DNA of 64,000 nt, from positions 4,586,501 to 4,650,500 of the forward strand of contig JARFJB010001987.1 of NCBI GenBank assembly GCA_036346205.1. The letters are read 5' to 3'. The stretch's first letter is position 1; each line of letters starts with the position of its first letter. The notes beneath the pieces are model-generated. The model saw only the letters and a program-made list of their open reading frames with translations, ran no database searches and was not told the origin of the DNA. This DNA is from Vesta saturnalis (lineage: Eukaryota; Arthropoda; Insecta; Coleoptera; Lampyridae). A program made the translations under genes and the position numbers. Positions 45,100-56,084 of this stretch are shown in pieces.

Positions 45100-46935
45100 A
45101 CCTCTGCATTCGTTATTATATAGTGTTGAGTACTAAACTATTACGCGTTGAGCTTAATTAACAACAAAACACATCATCTGTTCCAACCCCTTTTAAAGAA
45201 TTTACAAATTATAGCTTCATTAAACAAAGTTTACAATACAAAAAGTAGTTATATAATTACCATTTAATGTCGCACTTGATCCAAATGTTCTTTTATTACA
45301 TAACGGAGTTGGTTAATTAATTAATTTTTAAAGCAAAACAAATACGTGATCATTAATATAAAAAAGTCGGTGTAACTAATATATCGATTTTTCCAAGATA
45401 AAGCATTTTATGATGTAAACTGTAAAAAAAAGACAGTATGCAATAGAAACTTTGTTCAATCACCCTTGGGTTTCAATTCTTTCAAGCATCAAGCAAATAT
45501 CGATACAGGACGTACCATTTGATTTTATGCTAAAGAAAAGTTTGCCGACCTTTTTCTGAATAAAAATTCAATCACTATTGAATTCATATATCAAAGAAAA
45601 TAACATATTGAAATACAGAGATGTGCCTTTTATGATTATTAACATTTAATTTCAAAGTTTTGAAGTTATTGTTAATTAGAGACGCACAAAATATATTATA
45701 TTTTACATCACTCAACTCAGCAAGCAAATGTTGATATAAATTGAAAATGTGGCCTCGCATGTAATTAGTAGATTTTCATTTGTGGATTGCACTAAAAATG
45801 GCTATTGATCAATTTTCACAATTCAACTATTCCAAATAAATATTTTATTCAGTTGGCTTTATCAATTACGTAATTAGTATTCCTATTATTACAGTATTTT
45901 GTATATACCTTTGTTCTGTACCATTTATATTCTATTCAAGTTACCTAATTTTGATGTTAATGCAAATTGAAGGGATACGATTTAATCCAACCACCGAATT
46001 CCAAACTTATTAATAAATATTTCTGTTTCACAATATTCGCAAAGGTGAATATTTTATTATCCAGACACGAATGTAAAATGATTTTTTATTTGTTGATGAT
46101 ATTAAAAATTAATCATAATCTTGTATAGAGATTGAGTAATCAATTTTGTATCTAATTAGTAGTACAAAGGCTGACGTAACGTTTTCGTTCTATTTGGAAA
46201 ATTTCAGGATATTAATCATTAAAGAGTAATAAAAGATACACCTTACATAAAAGATCGTTTCCACACAATTTTCTCAGCAATAGTGTCTCCATATATATTT
46301 CAATCGATTGAAAAGAAATTGAAAAATAAATGAGTAAAATGTATCATCTTCATCCTTAAATATGTAAAAGGTGAATTATTTTCCAAATTTTTGTCATTAC
46401 TTGGGTGAGATGGAAATGGAATTGGAATTTATATAGAAAAGTGTAACTATATGCAAGCATAAAACTTTAATAATTGAAAATAAAGAGAAGTAATTGGAAA
46501 TACAACTTTATCTGACTCATTTTTCGTTTCTTTTTCGCTATTGTGATCGCCAATGTGCCATGTTGGTGTTACCTTTCTAACAAGACAGCGAGCGATGTAT
46601 TGTAAAAAATCGACCACCTCGAGCAACCACTTTGGTAATTTTAATTTGAAATGTAATTATAATTTATAATCAATAATTGTGTTAATTCATAAAACAAAAA
46701 GAAAAAAAAAGTAAATACTTATTTTCAGTATGAAGTATTTGATATTATGTACAAAATTTAATATGTTTAAGATGTTTTTAATTTGGACTACATTACGATC
46801 CCTCCTAATTTATAATTATATCAAACCACATTAATTGTGATTTTAACAACTGAACCTATAATCATAAAGATCATTAATATTTATAAATTAATTAAGTATT
46901 TATAAATTTATGTTACAATTGGATAAATAATTCTT
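45100..46935. other. AT-rich spacer, possibly an intron of the gene ending at 47035
   Basis: No repeat or coding motif that I can support. A less AT-rich patch at 46540-46630 has short open frames but no clean exon boundaries. Confidence 0.35.
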
Positions 46936-46939
46936 TAAG

Positions 46940-47035
46940 TTCACCGCCCATCCAAATCCCGTCATCGCGGGATTATGGAACTACGACGCCAACGACGTGA
47001 CGAGGCACAAGAGGCCGAAGATCGTGCTGTGTTGA
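46940..47035 (+). CDS. Candidate terminal coding exon of a host gene
   Basis: An acceptor-like ATTCTTTAAG at 46930-46939 is followed by a 32-codon frame with peptide FTAHPNPVIAGLWNYDANDV then TRHKRPKIVLC, and TGA at 47033-47035. Codons are strongly biased to G or C at the third position (ACC GCC, AAC TAC GAC GCC AAC GAC GTG, AAG ATC GTG CTG), in sharp contrast to the surrounding DNA. That is typical of a selected exon rather than spacer. A polyadenylation signal lies 75 bases downstream. A second open frame through the same bases (46975-47064) would give a 29-residue charged peptide but lacks such codon bias. The protein family is not recognised, and upstream exons were not found in the window. 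Confidence 0.5.
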   Translation, partial: FTAHPNPVIAGLWNYDANDVTRHKRPKIVLC

Positions 47036-47109
47036 GTGAAATGAAATATTATGCCTTAAGTTAGTTTAATTTAGGTAGGAATGAAAAGACATGTAGATAC
47101 TATGCCATG

Positions 47110-47115
47110 AATAAA
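47110..47115 (+). promoter_or_regulatory. Polyadenylation signal AATAAA
   Basis: A canonical hexamer about 75 bases after the TGA of the candidate terminal exon. AATAAA is frequent in AT-rich DNA, so only its position makes it interesting. Confidence 0.45.
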
Positions 47116-47119
47116 GCAA

Positions 47120-48100
47120 GTTCCGATGAAGGTATAGGGGGCATCTGCCCGGTCTACCGTAGTCCTACCGATTAAAATTAAAAAATGAAAGTTCAGCGGT
47201 ATAACTTTTAATTTATATGGTTACCCAAATCTATTTCCCTATATAAAATTTTAATAGATACTTAATTAGTTTTATTAATTTGATATCTGACTATATAAAT
47301 AATAAACATCAAATTTAATCTTGAATTTTGAAAACGTAAACTTTCACCATTACTACTCACAATTAAAATACTTAGCTTTTGGTTTTTAGATGATGTATTT
47401 TTATATTTATATTTTACCTAAATCTATACGTTTCCATAACAATTACAGTTATCGTCCTCAGTAAGTAGTAATATCTATAAGAATTGCTTTATGTGTGTAG
47501 GTAGCGGATCGCGCAAATTTTATTATTATAATAAACATGTTCAAATCGCAATTGTTACCGCGATAGAAAGGTTAAAGGTATTTGATATATTTTATTATAT
47601 ATTAAGTCGTAATATAATAATGGTTTCTGGATTTTTTTTTCTGTATATTACGTAATTGATATTTGAGTAAGAGTTGAAAAAAAAACACATGTTAGGATAG
47701 AAACAGATATTCGCTCGAACTGCCTTTATGGAGATAGTGTAACGAATATTTGAAAGTCGCTGTATGCACATTCGTGTGCAAAAACTTCACAAATGTAATA
47801 ATAAATTGTATCGGTACAGATTGCGACCAAAAGATATCTTTGTGGGTACGTTGAAACTTGAGACCTAAATGTAGCGCTTGTTACGGACGAATGCATATTT
47901 TTAAAATTATGATGTCGTTCAATAATTAATATGAAACTGTTCCAACGTAATAATTTTTTTTTATTACTTTTGAAAAATGGGGGTTGATTGGGGGAGTAAA
48001 TATAGTCAGTTTTGAAATCGAAGAAAAAGGGCAGTTGCTGTTGAAGTTTTGATTGAGCCGGACGCTTTGATTTGTTTTAATTAGAAACGCCCGTTGTAAA
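47120..48100. other. AT-rich intergenic sequence
   Basis: Nothing recognised. It separates the candidate 3' end of one gene from the candidate promoter of another. Confidence 0.4.
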
Positions 48101-48104
48101 CCGT

Positions 48105-48300
48105 TCGGTCTATAAATATTTTTGTCGTGTACCTTTTAGCAAAACTAAAACGCTAATTCGTTCTTTTCTTTTTGTGTATGTTCTAATGTAAATTTTTCCA
48201 AAACTTAGTCTGTAATTAATCGTCGCGGCGCCGAGTTTTAAACCGTGTGTCTTAACTCGTCGTAAAGTGTTTAACTAAGGGGAATATATTCAAGTGTAAG
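48105..48300 (+). promoter_or_regulatory. Candidate promoter and untranslated first exon
   Basis: A TATA box (CTATAAATATT, 48110-48120) is followed, 30-180 bases on, by a CpG-rich stretch (CGTCGCGGCGCCGAG near 48221-48236) and a consensus splice donor CAAGT|GTAAGTAGG at 48295/48296. The exon would start near 48140 and contains no long open frame, as expected for a 5' UTR exon. The gene body would lie to the right, beyond or across the RTE relic. It could instead be a retroelement promoter. Confidence 0.35.
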
Positions 48301-48499
48301 TAGGTATTTTTATATAATTTAAGGCTGGCAGCAAATAATTTTACAAGCGTATATATAACGTATTAGAAATCGATCATTGCCTTGCAAAGGTATCTCATTC
48401 GCACGCGGCATTATTAAACTGAAATCTGCTAAAATAAAAGACAGTACAGGGCTCCCTCACTCTTGTATTTGTGTGAATTAGCATTGTTGTTTATTGTTT

Positions 48500-50440
48500 A
48501 TATTTATATTGCTGTAGAGGCGAGCCATGGGCGATGGGGTACAGGATACCGGTCTGGTTATTAATTGTAATGTGAAATTGCAGGGTGTGTACATACTCTC
48601 GGGTCCAGATGACCATTTCTTCTTCTTCTTTCGCAGCTTATTCCATCCATCGTCGGATATAAGCCTCCCTTAGATTCTTCCATTCTTCTCTGTTCGTTGT
48701 TTTCCTCATCCAATCGTACCCTACCATTTTCTTTATGTCGTCCGTCCACCTGGTCTGTGGCCTTCCTCTACTCCTCTTATTTTCTCGGGGCCTCCATTCT
48801 ATGATTCTTCGTGTCCATCTGTTGTTTTCCATCCTGCCTATGTGTCCTGCCCAATTCCATCTTAAGGTACATAGCCTTTCTATGACATCTGTGACTTTAG
48901 ATCTTCTTCTTATTTCGATGTTCGGAATACGGTCCTGTAGTTTGACATTCAGCATCCTTCTTTCCATTGATCTTTGAGTGACTTGAAGTTTGTGAGTAAT
49001 ACTTTTATTAAGGGCCCATGTTTCTGTACCATATGTTAGAACTGGTAACACATATTGGTCGAAGGTCTCTGCTTTTAGAGTATTTGGTATATCCGAGAGA
49101 AATATGTCTTGTAATTTTCCGAATGCTGACCAGGCCAATGATACTCTTCTATTCAGATCTGCTGTCAAGTTATTTTTTGAAAGCTGGAATTTTGGCCTAA
49201 ATATACAAATGTGTCTACTTTTTCTATCGTGTTGTCTTCTAGAATAATTTCTTGTTGGTCTTCTGTTTCATTTGTTAGGTATTTTGTTTTATGCATGTTT
49301 ATTTTCATTCCTATTTGTTTTGATGTTTCATTTAATTCTTCCAACATTTCTTGCAGTTCTGTTCTATCTTTTGCTATCAATGTTATGTCATCGGCGAATC
49401 GCAAATGATTGAGCTTCTCGCCGTCTATTGTTATGCCTTTGTCTTCCCAATCTAGCATCCTGAACATATCCTCTAACGCTAATGTAAATAGTTTAGGGGA
49501 TATTGAGTCACCCTGTCTTACACCACGATGTGTCTTAAATTTATTAGTTTGTGTATCTGTTGTTATCTGTATCGTTTCGTTTTTATATATGTATTTAATA
49601 AGAGCCGTGTATCTTTCGTCTATTCTGCAATTGCTTAAAGCATTTAGAATTGCCCATACCTCTATTGAATCAAAGGCCTTCTCATAATCTATCATTGCGA
49701 CCCACAATGTTATATTATATTCGTTGGCTTTTTCAGTTAATATTCGCATTGTCTGTAGATGATCTATCGTGCTGTAGCCTCGCCTAAATCCTGCCTGCTC
49801 ACGTGGCTGGTACTTGTCCAGTTTGTTTGTTAGTCTTTGTGTTATATTCTTGTGAACAGTTTATACAGTACCGACAGAAGACTAATTGGTCTGTAATTTT
49901 CTAGTTTATATTTGTTTCCCTTTTTAAATATTAAGACTACTACGGCATTTGGTATTCGGGACTCCATTAAGCATTTATTGTAGATTCGTTTTAGTTGTTT
50001 TAAAACAGGTTCACCTCCATATTTAATCATCTCTATTTCTATTCTATCTTCTCCTGGTGCTCGGTTATTGGACATCTTTTTTAATGCGTTGCTTATCTCA
50101 CCCTCTGTTATTTCTGGCATTTCCTCGGATCCTATATTTGTAACTTTCTTTCTGCCTTCTTCTTTTTTTCCTGGTGGTGGAGCTTTTTTCCTTTCATACA
50201 AATTTCGATAGAATGTTTCTATAGTGTCTGTTATTTCTTTCTTTTCTGTTATTTCTTTGTTTTTGTTGTTTATTAGTTTGGTTATTTGGTGTTTTCCCTC
50301 ACTTAAATTTGATCGTAGATCTTTTAAACTTTTCCTTTCTGTTATGGTTTCTTTTATTTTCATGTTTTTGTATTTCCTTAGATCTCCTCTTACTGTTTTC
50401 CTAAAGCAAAACAGTAAGATGACCATTAGATACCTCAAAT
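48500..50440 (-). pseudogene. RTE-type non-LTR retrotransposon, 5'-truncated
   Basis: Three minus-strand segments. The first (50438-49842) is the linker and reverse transcriptase start: ALKKMSNNRAPGEDRIEIEM, VVVLIFKKGNKYKLENYRPI, SLLSVLYKLF. The second (about 49848-49165, after a frameshift) has REQAGFRRGYSTIDHLQTM, WVAMIDYEKAFDSIE (first Asp), HRGVRQGDSISPKLFTLA, LRFADDITLIAKDR (catalytic pair) and VDTFVYLG. The third (49168-48638, another frameshift) is the C-terminal region: DQYVLPVLTYGTETWALN, LRWNWAGHIGRMENNRWTRR and RSRGRPQTRWTDDIKK, typical of the RTE clade. The endonuclease is missing. All catalytic residues remain and only two frameshifts are seen, so it is a fairly young copy. The 3' UTR runs to about 48500; its exact end is not defined. 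Confidence 0.88.
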
Positions 50441-51924
50441 TTTTATTTTTATTGTTGTATAGATGAATGTGTAACCTGAGAAGGAGGCGCTGTATTATTC
50501 TAACACACTCAAGCTTATATATCGGTCACGATGTTATGATATATTTATAACTTACCCTTGTAAGGCTTTGTTTTAATGAGTTTTTTTGGTGTCAGTGTGT
50601 TAAGTAGAATTGTTTGCCTGCGAACTAATCTCGCTTTCTATGTAATTTATTGCAATTTTTCTTATGTATTTTGTGCTTTAGTAGTCACCAAACAATTGTA
50701 TACGTGTAAATTTCTTGCCTATTTTCTTTTGTACTTGCCTTTACCTTATTAACATCTGCGCAATATTACTGTTGTTGTATTTTATATGTACCGTAATTTG
50801 CTTTATTGTTTTATAAAGACCGGCATGATGGGTTTTAAAGGACCACATATTTGGTATTACGATTATTTTCCTCTTAGTACGCACTATAACCTGATTTAAT
50901 GTTATATATTTAACCCTTTTCATGTTTTTTTTTGTGTTATTTGATTTATTAATGTACTTGTGCCATTACTTATTTCTGAATAAAGTGAGTTTCATTGTTG
51001 GTTCTTTCCCACAATAGTGCATTAACGGGCTGAACCACCATTGCGTTAATTTTAATTTGAGAAGTTTCATTGTTTACCTGCCCAACAGGATGCAACACTT
51101 ACCTCATCCAGCCTATCTCAATCAAATAGCATAACGTACCTACCACTAGACGGCCACTTCATTTGATCAGATTTGAGGTGTGCGAGTAATTAAATATCAG
51201 ACTTGTAAATAAATTCTAATGTTTTAATTATTGCCAGGAAAGTCAAAGTAAGTCAAGCAACTAATTTGAGTAATAGTAGCACTATTGTCAGTAAAGTCAA
51301 GATAAATCACTTAGCGATTGTTTTGTTCTTGAAATTGAATTATTGCAAATAAGTTTAAATTACACTTTTCAAGATAGGGTACCTGGGGGGCGCTACATGT
51401 GCTGAAACAAATTTATGTAATATGAAAAATATTAAAACCGCACACATAAGCCTGTTATTAATATAACAATTTGAAAAACGTATAAAGGCAACTATAGAAT
51501 CTAAATTTAGTAAAGAATAACTAAATCCTTAGCAAAATTAAATATTATTAAACTGCTTTGAAGATGGCCCTCTAACGGTCGAAGGGTAACTGAAAAACGT
51601 AAAGGTCAAAGAGCCAATTAACAAAATTTAATCAAATCATAAAGTAAGTGTAAAGTTGTAAAAAACTTTCATTTGAAGTTGATAAAGCATTCACAAATAG
51701 AAGCTTGAGATCTAGTCAAACCTAACAAATAAATAGTTTCTTGTTAATAATTCTAATTGCTATATTACAGTGAAAACACAATGTAGTGTGTTTAATATGA
51801 TTGTTAATTTTAATTTTAATTTTAATTAAGTAAGTTTGCCAAAACCTATCTAAACAGACACCTTCTTCTTGCCTACTGAAGTTATTAGCATATTTTTATA
51901 TCTCAACAGCTTCACGTTGTAAAC
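50441..51924. other. Spacer between RTE and Penelope relics
   Basis: No gene. GAAGATGGCCCTCTAACGGT at about 51552-51571 forms a partial hairpin of the kind seen near Penelope-like ends and may belong to the 3' side of the relic at 51925-53600. Confidence 0.4.
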
Positions 51925-53600
51925 ATTCACAATATTTCCATATTATCAAATTGAATGTCACGATTTTGATTATTTAAAGCATGCTTAGCCACCGCAGATT
52001 TCTTTGATAGACCTAATCTACAAAAACTCATGTTTTTTACGTCTTGTATCAAAGCCATATTTTGTGGTCCCAATGTATACTTTTTTACATAAACTAGATA
52101 ACTTATACATTCCGAAAGATGATAATGGGTTTGAAGCATCTTCAGGTGGGCTTAAATCTTCTTTAGTTTTTCTTGTAAATTTAAAAACAGTCATAATGCC
52201 ATGATTAATTAGGATTTGTTCAATTTTTCCTGTAACATTAGTTGTAAAAGGAAGAAAAGCAGTACCAACATTAAGCACTGTTTTTTATGGTTATGTATAG
52301 CCGGTGTAATAACATTATTGATATCATTAAGTGAATATCCGATAGCTTGTAAGGATTTTGTTAAATGTTTGTATTCATCTGTCAAAATTCACTACAGATT
52401 TAATTACATCAATGTTTTAACGTGGATGGTGGTTTGATAATATATGAAGGTATCTGTCAGTATGTGTCGGTGTTTTCTAAATTTTAAAAGATGGTGAATT
52501 ATTAGTTTTAGATATTAGTCTGTCAAGAAATGATAAACTTCCATTAGTCCTTTTCCATGGTAAACTGGATGCTGGGATGTATATCATCTGTAAAAATTAA
52601 AAATGTCCCCAAATAACAAATATGTCATCCATATATCTATATCAAACTAAAGGTTTTTAGGTGCATTTATAGTTTCATATTTTTCCATGCAAAAATTAGC
52701 TATAATAGCACATAAAGGGCTACCCATTACTACACCATCAAGCTGTTCATAGAATTTATTAATCTACTGAAAATAAGTCATAGTAGGACGGCGCTGAAAA
52801 AGAATTGTTATATCCTTTGACAAAATATGATCAATATATGTAATAGTTTCTTTTAGAAGGGCTTTTATAAAAAATGAAACATCACAAATAACCACTATAA
52901 CACGCTCTTCAATTTTGAAATTATGTATTGTTTCAATAAAGCCGGCAAAACTTTTAATACAATGGGGTGTTCTACCTATACCTATACAAGGTTGTAATAA
53001 AAATGTAAGATATTTTGCAAGATTGTATATAAGAGAATCAATTCCACTAACAACAGGCCTTCAAGGAACATTAGGTTTATGGATTTTTGGTAGACCATAC
53101 TATTTTAGTGAAATAGCTTCAGTTTAATAAAATTTAAAATAAACAAGTTGTAGGATCTTTTTGTAGTTCACGATAAGTCTGTGGTTTCAACAGTTGCTCT
53201 ACTTTAGAGTTATGGTCGTTCATATTTAATATAAAATTTGCGTTGCCTTTAGAGAATTAATTATTACATTTTTATTGCGTATCAATAGATAACGATTTAA
53301 TAGAATTATCAATATTGAAAATTATATCTTCTTGGTGTTATCGCTAAATTTACGTTTGTAGAAAGTGCTTCAATAGCATCATCTGGAAAAATATGATCAG
53401 CAAGGTTTATAACTGATTTTTTTTTATTACCAAAGGTTGTCTATTACATTGTTGCTTGAATAATTTATTAAAATTTGCTTTTTGACATTTAGATGAGACC
53501 TCAAAATTTATTTCAATACATTTAAAGGTTAATGAATTTTATACCAATCCTCTCTATTTGATACAGATGAAATTTTTAATGTAAATATAAAAGATTTCTA
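51925..53600 (-). pseudogene. Penelope-like element relic: reverse transcriptase and GIY-YIG endonuclease
   Basis: On the minus strand the order is that of Penelope-like Pol. Reverse transcriptase segments come first: GLPKIHKPNVP, RPVVSGIDSLIYNLAKYL (about 53095-53010), ICDVSFFIKALL (about 52890-52860), EQLDGVVMGSPLCAIIANF (about 52755-52690), and IWMTYLLFG, a shifted DDIFVIWGH box (about 52630-52600). Then come TAFLPFTTNVTGKIEQIL (about 52265-52210), SSFGMYKLSSLCKKVYIGTT (about 52125-52065; the GIY and YIG halves of the endonuclease motif) and KKSAVAKHALNNQNRDIQFD (about 52005-51945). Many stops and frameshifts are present. In the family the endonuclease nicks target DNA for reverse transcription. 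Its 5' side abuts the hammerhead-like palindrome at 53725-53818. Confidence 0.85.
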
Positions 53601-53724
53601 TCGGTTATCAATGACTAAAGAAAATTGTTTATATACAGGGAGAGTCACCGATGACCTGAAGGTCCATTATGGATAAACGGCAACAATTTTAATAATTTGG
53701 ACAAATCTGGAACAGAAAAATTAT

Positions 53725-53818
53725 ATATCCATAGCTTAGCTGTTATCATCAGCAGGTGACCGCTGATGATGGTAGCTTAGCTATTGGAAAGCGTTTGGTG
53801 ATTTTTAATTTTTGCGTG
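53725..53818. repeat. Head-to-head palindrome with hammerhead-like core motifs, copy 2
   Basis: The plus strand has ACCGCTGATGATGGTAGC, TTA, GCTATTGGAAAGCG at 53758-53793, preceded by the inverted CATAGCTTAGCTG..ATCATCAGC at 53731-53757. It shares at least 60 bp with the copy at 31690-31815, including GGTGATTTTTAATTTTTG. In the Penelope sense orientation the core has CTGATGA but GGATA in place of GAAA, so that half is degenerate. Confidence 0.6.
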
Positions 53819-54252
53819 GTATCGTAAAATGGGGTGAAACTGATTTTGTGGAGCTAAATCAAATATCAACATTTTTAAATTTGGCGCTTGCATTATTTGA
53901 AAGTAGCAAGTTCGCAACCTTGTGTTTTGTTGGGCAAAAGATTCAAGTATTTTTCAAAAAAAAGTTTTACAATGATCCTACATTTTCATTCATTTTGGTA
54001 CACCGAGAAATTTCTAAGGTAAAAACTCGTTTTTAGGTTCATTTATCTACAATATCATGAATAGTGATGTTTGGTTATGCATGTTACCAGTTACATAATG
54101 TTTCAAATGGGAACGTGGGAAATTCAAAAAAGTCACGGGGTGTAATTGACCATAACCATGGGGTGAATTTGATCGCCTTTTTAAAGAAAAAACAATTGAT
54201 TTTGGCACTCATACACACTTTCTTTTGTTTTAGGGATCTAACTTGAAAAAAA

Positions 54253-55925
54253 ATGCTTGGGGCGCGAAGTTACATAAACTACTCTGACGAAAACGCAGAA
54301 CGCGCTTTTGAAAACATTGGCGACCATGGGTGGGGCATACGAAAAACGTCCAAGGAGTATAAAATTCCATATCGTTATTATAGACGACGTGGTTGCAAAA
54401 ATGGTGGCCAGTCTGTTTTTTCTATAAAGGAAAAAGAATACTTCATTAACGCTATTACCACGAGTTTCAATGGGAATTCCCATTGGCACTGCTAGACGTT
54501 ACGAAACTTGCCAACAACTACCTAGACGGTGAGGGTCGCACAGTAGAAACATTTCAGAATAATTCATCAGGGAGAGATTGGGCATATTATCTTTTGCGTA
54601 GTTGTAAAGATGAAGTGTCCCATAAATTGGTAGCGCACATTAAACGATCTCTTGCCGATGTATCACGCAAAGTCGTCGCGGATTATTTCGCAAATTTGCA
54701 AACAACCCTACAAGGAGTTCCGGTGTCTCATATTTTTAATTATGAAGAGATGAACCTGCAAAACGATCCAGGTCAAAAGAGAATGCTGTTTTGCAGCGGC
54801 ACAAAACACTCTAAACGTATCTGCAACTTCACGAAAAGTACGACGTTAATTATGATGTGTGGTTCCGCGTCAAGCGTGCTCTTGTTACCATACGTGATCT
54901 ATCAATTAAAGAAGTTGTGGCTACAATGGATCTAGAATGGCCCACGCACACACGCACACACGCACACACGCACATGCGCACATACGCACACACGCACACA
55001 CGCACACACGAACACACACACACACACACGCACACACGCACACAGGCACACACGCACACACGCACACAGGCACACACGCACACACGCACACACGCACACA
55101 CCACACACGCACACACGCACACACGCACGCTCAAACTTTTAGTTATTAGTTTGTTTCTACGTTTTTGCCACATGTCAAGAGACTGGAAGGTCGCAATCCA
55201 GCTTATTCTCTCATTTTACTAACGATTTGTTAAAACTCTGCGCCGAAAATGATATTTCATTTGTGTGCCTTTCGAAGAATTAGACACATATTACCCAACC
55301 TTTCAACCAGATGCAAAGCCGCTAATCAGTTTTCGGATAAACACAAAAGGCTTTCCATATTTGTTAAACACGATCTTGCTGGAGAGGGGTTAGAAAAACG
55401 TCAATCGCACTGTAAAAAAAAAACTTGATAGCGAATTCAGAGCCACTGGAATAGCACCATTCGATCCGGAGTTTGTGTTGCAAAAAATCCCATCGGCAAA
55501 CCTCGAAGAGAAAACGGATTAAGCTGTCAATAATGTTCTGATTGAATACTTACAACAGCAAAGATTTGCAGCTGTATCAAGCAGACAAAATATGAGGAGG
55601 CAAAAGCTTGTAGTCGATCCCGGAAAGAGCGTGTCTCGACCTGTGGAAAGCCATTCTAATCTAGTTGAATCACTGACTAACGATGATCTCGACAACGAAG
55701 ACATCCAGGAAGGAGCAGAATATATGACGTCAAACGAAAATAACGTGGAAAAAGGGAAGCTTTTGTTGGTGAAAGTATTAGGAGATTAAAGGCAAAAAAA
55801 CTAAATATAGATACGTTGTCGCAGTTCAGAATATTTCCGAAGACGAAACTGAAGTATTTGCAGAGGAGAAACACTTCGACGACCGTGATTTCAAGAATGT
55901 AGTGGACATTAATGAAATGAAATGA
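54253..55925 (+). pseudogene. Pogo/Tigger-like transposase with pipsqueak-type DNA-binding domain
   Basis: The first segment (54253-54495) is a Psq-type helix-turn-helix: YINYSDENAERAFENIGD, IRKTSKEYKIPYRYYRRRG, then GGQSVFSIKEKEYF. After a frameshift the second (54483-54935) reads LANNYLDGEGRTVETFQNN, GRDWAYYLLR, IKRSLADVSRKVVADYFANL and SHIFNYEEMNLQNDPG, where the catalytic NYDET is NYEEM (Asp to Glu). TTLIMMCGSA precedes GVLLPPYVIYK-like sequence. The CACACG tract then replaces about 60 codons of the catalytic core. Coding resumes at about 55190: HFTNDLLKLCAENDISFVCL (with the usual DN pair lost), then KNSTHITQPF, GIAPFDPEFVLQKIP and a C-terminal KLLLVKVLGD, with the Tigger-like tail continuing out of frame to about 55925. 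Inactive. Confidence 0.85.
54943..55130. repeat. (CACACG)n/(CA)n microsatellite inside the pogo gene
   Basis: About 190 bp of CACACGCACACACG-type units with CAGG and CATG variants. It lies within the transposase coding region, between the first and second halves of the catalytic core. Confidence 0.98.
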
Positions 55926-56084
55926 AACTACCTGTTTCATTTTTTCTGTACTTACATGTATTTCTGTGTTCTGTTTAATCATAGTTTTGTTTTTGTGTTA
56001 CCTTTTTCAATAAATCTGTATTATTTCACAATAATTAGATTTAGAGATCGAACAATTTCACCCCTATCATGAAATTATATTATA

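Larger units (their letters stand above)
53820..56080 (+). mobile_element. Pogo-like DNA transposon
   Basis: The left end TCGTAAAATGGGGTGAAACTG and the right end (complement TTTCATGATAGGGGTGAAATTG) are imperfect inverted repeats sharing (G)GGGTGAAA(C/T)TG. Subterminal copies of GGGGTG(T/A)AATTGA appear near 54138 and 54162. A single gene lies between, followed by a non-coding tail. The interior contains a long CA/CG microsatellite. Confidence 0.8.

Noticed and set aside
54857..55222. Overlapping open frames of His/Thr or Cys/Val repeats on both strands
   Set aside because: They are translations of the CACACG microsatellite.
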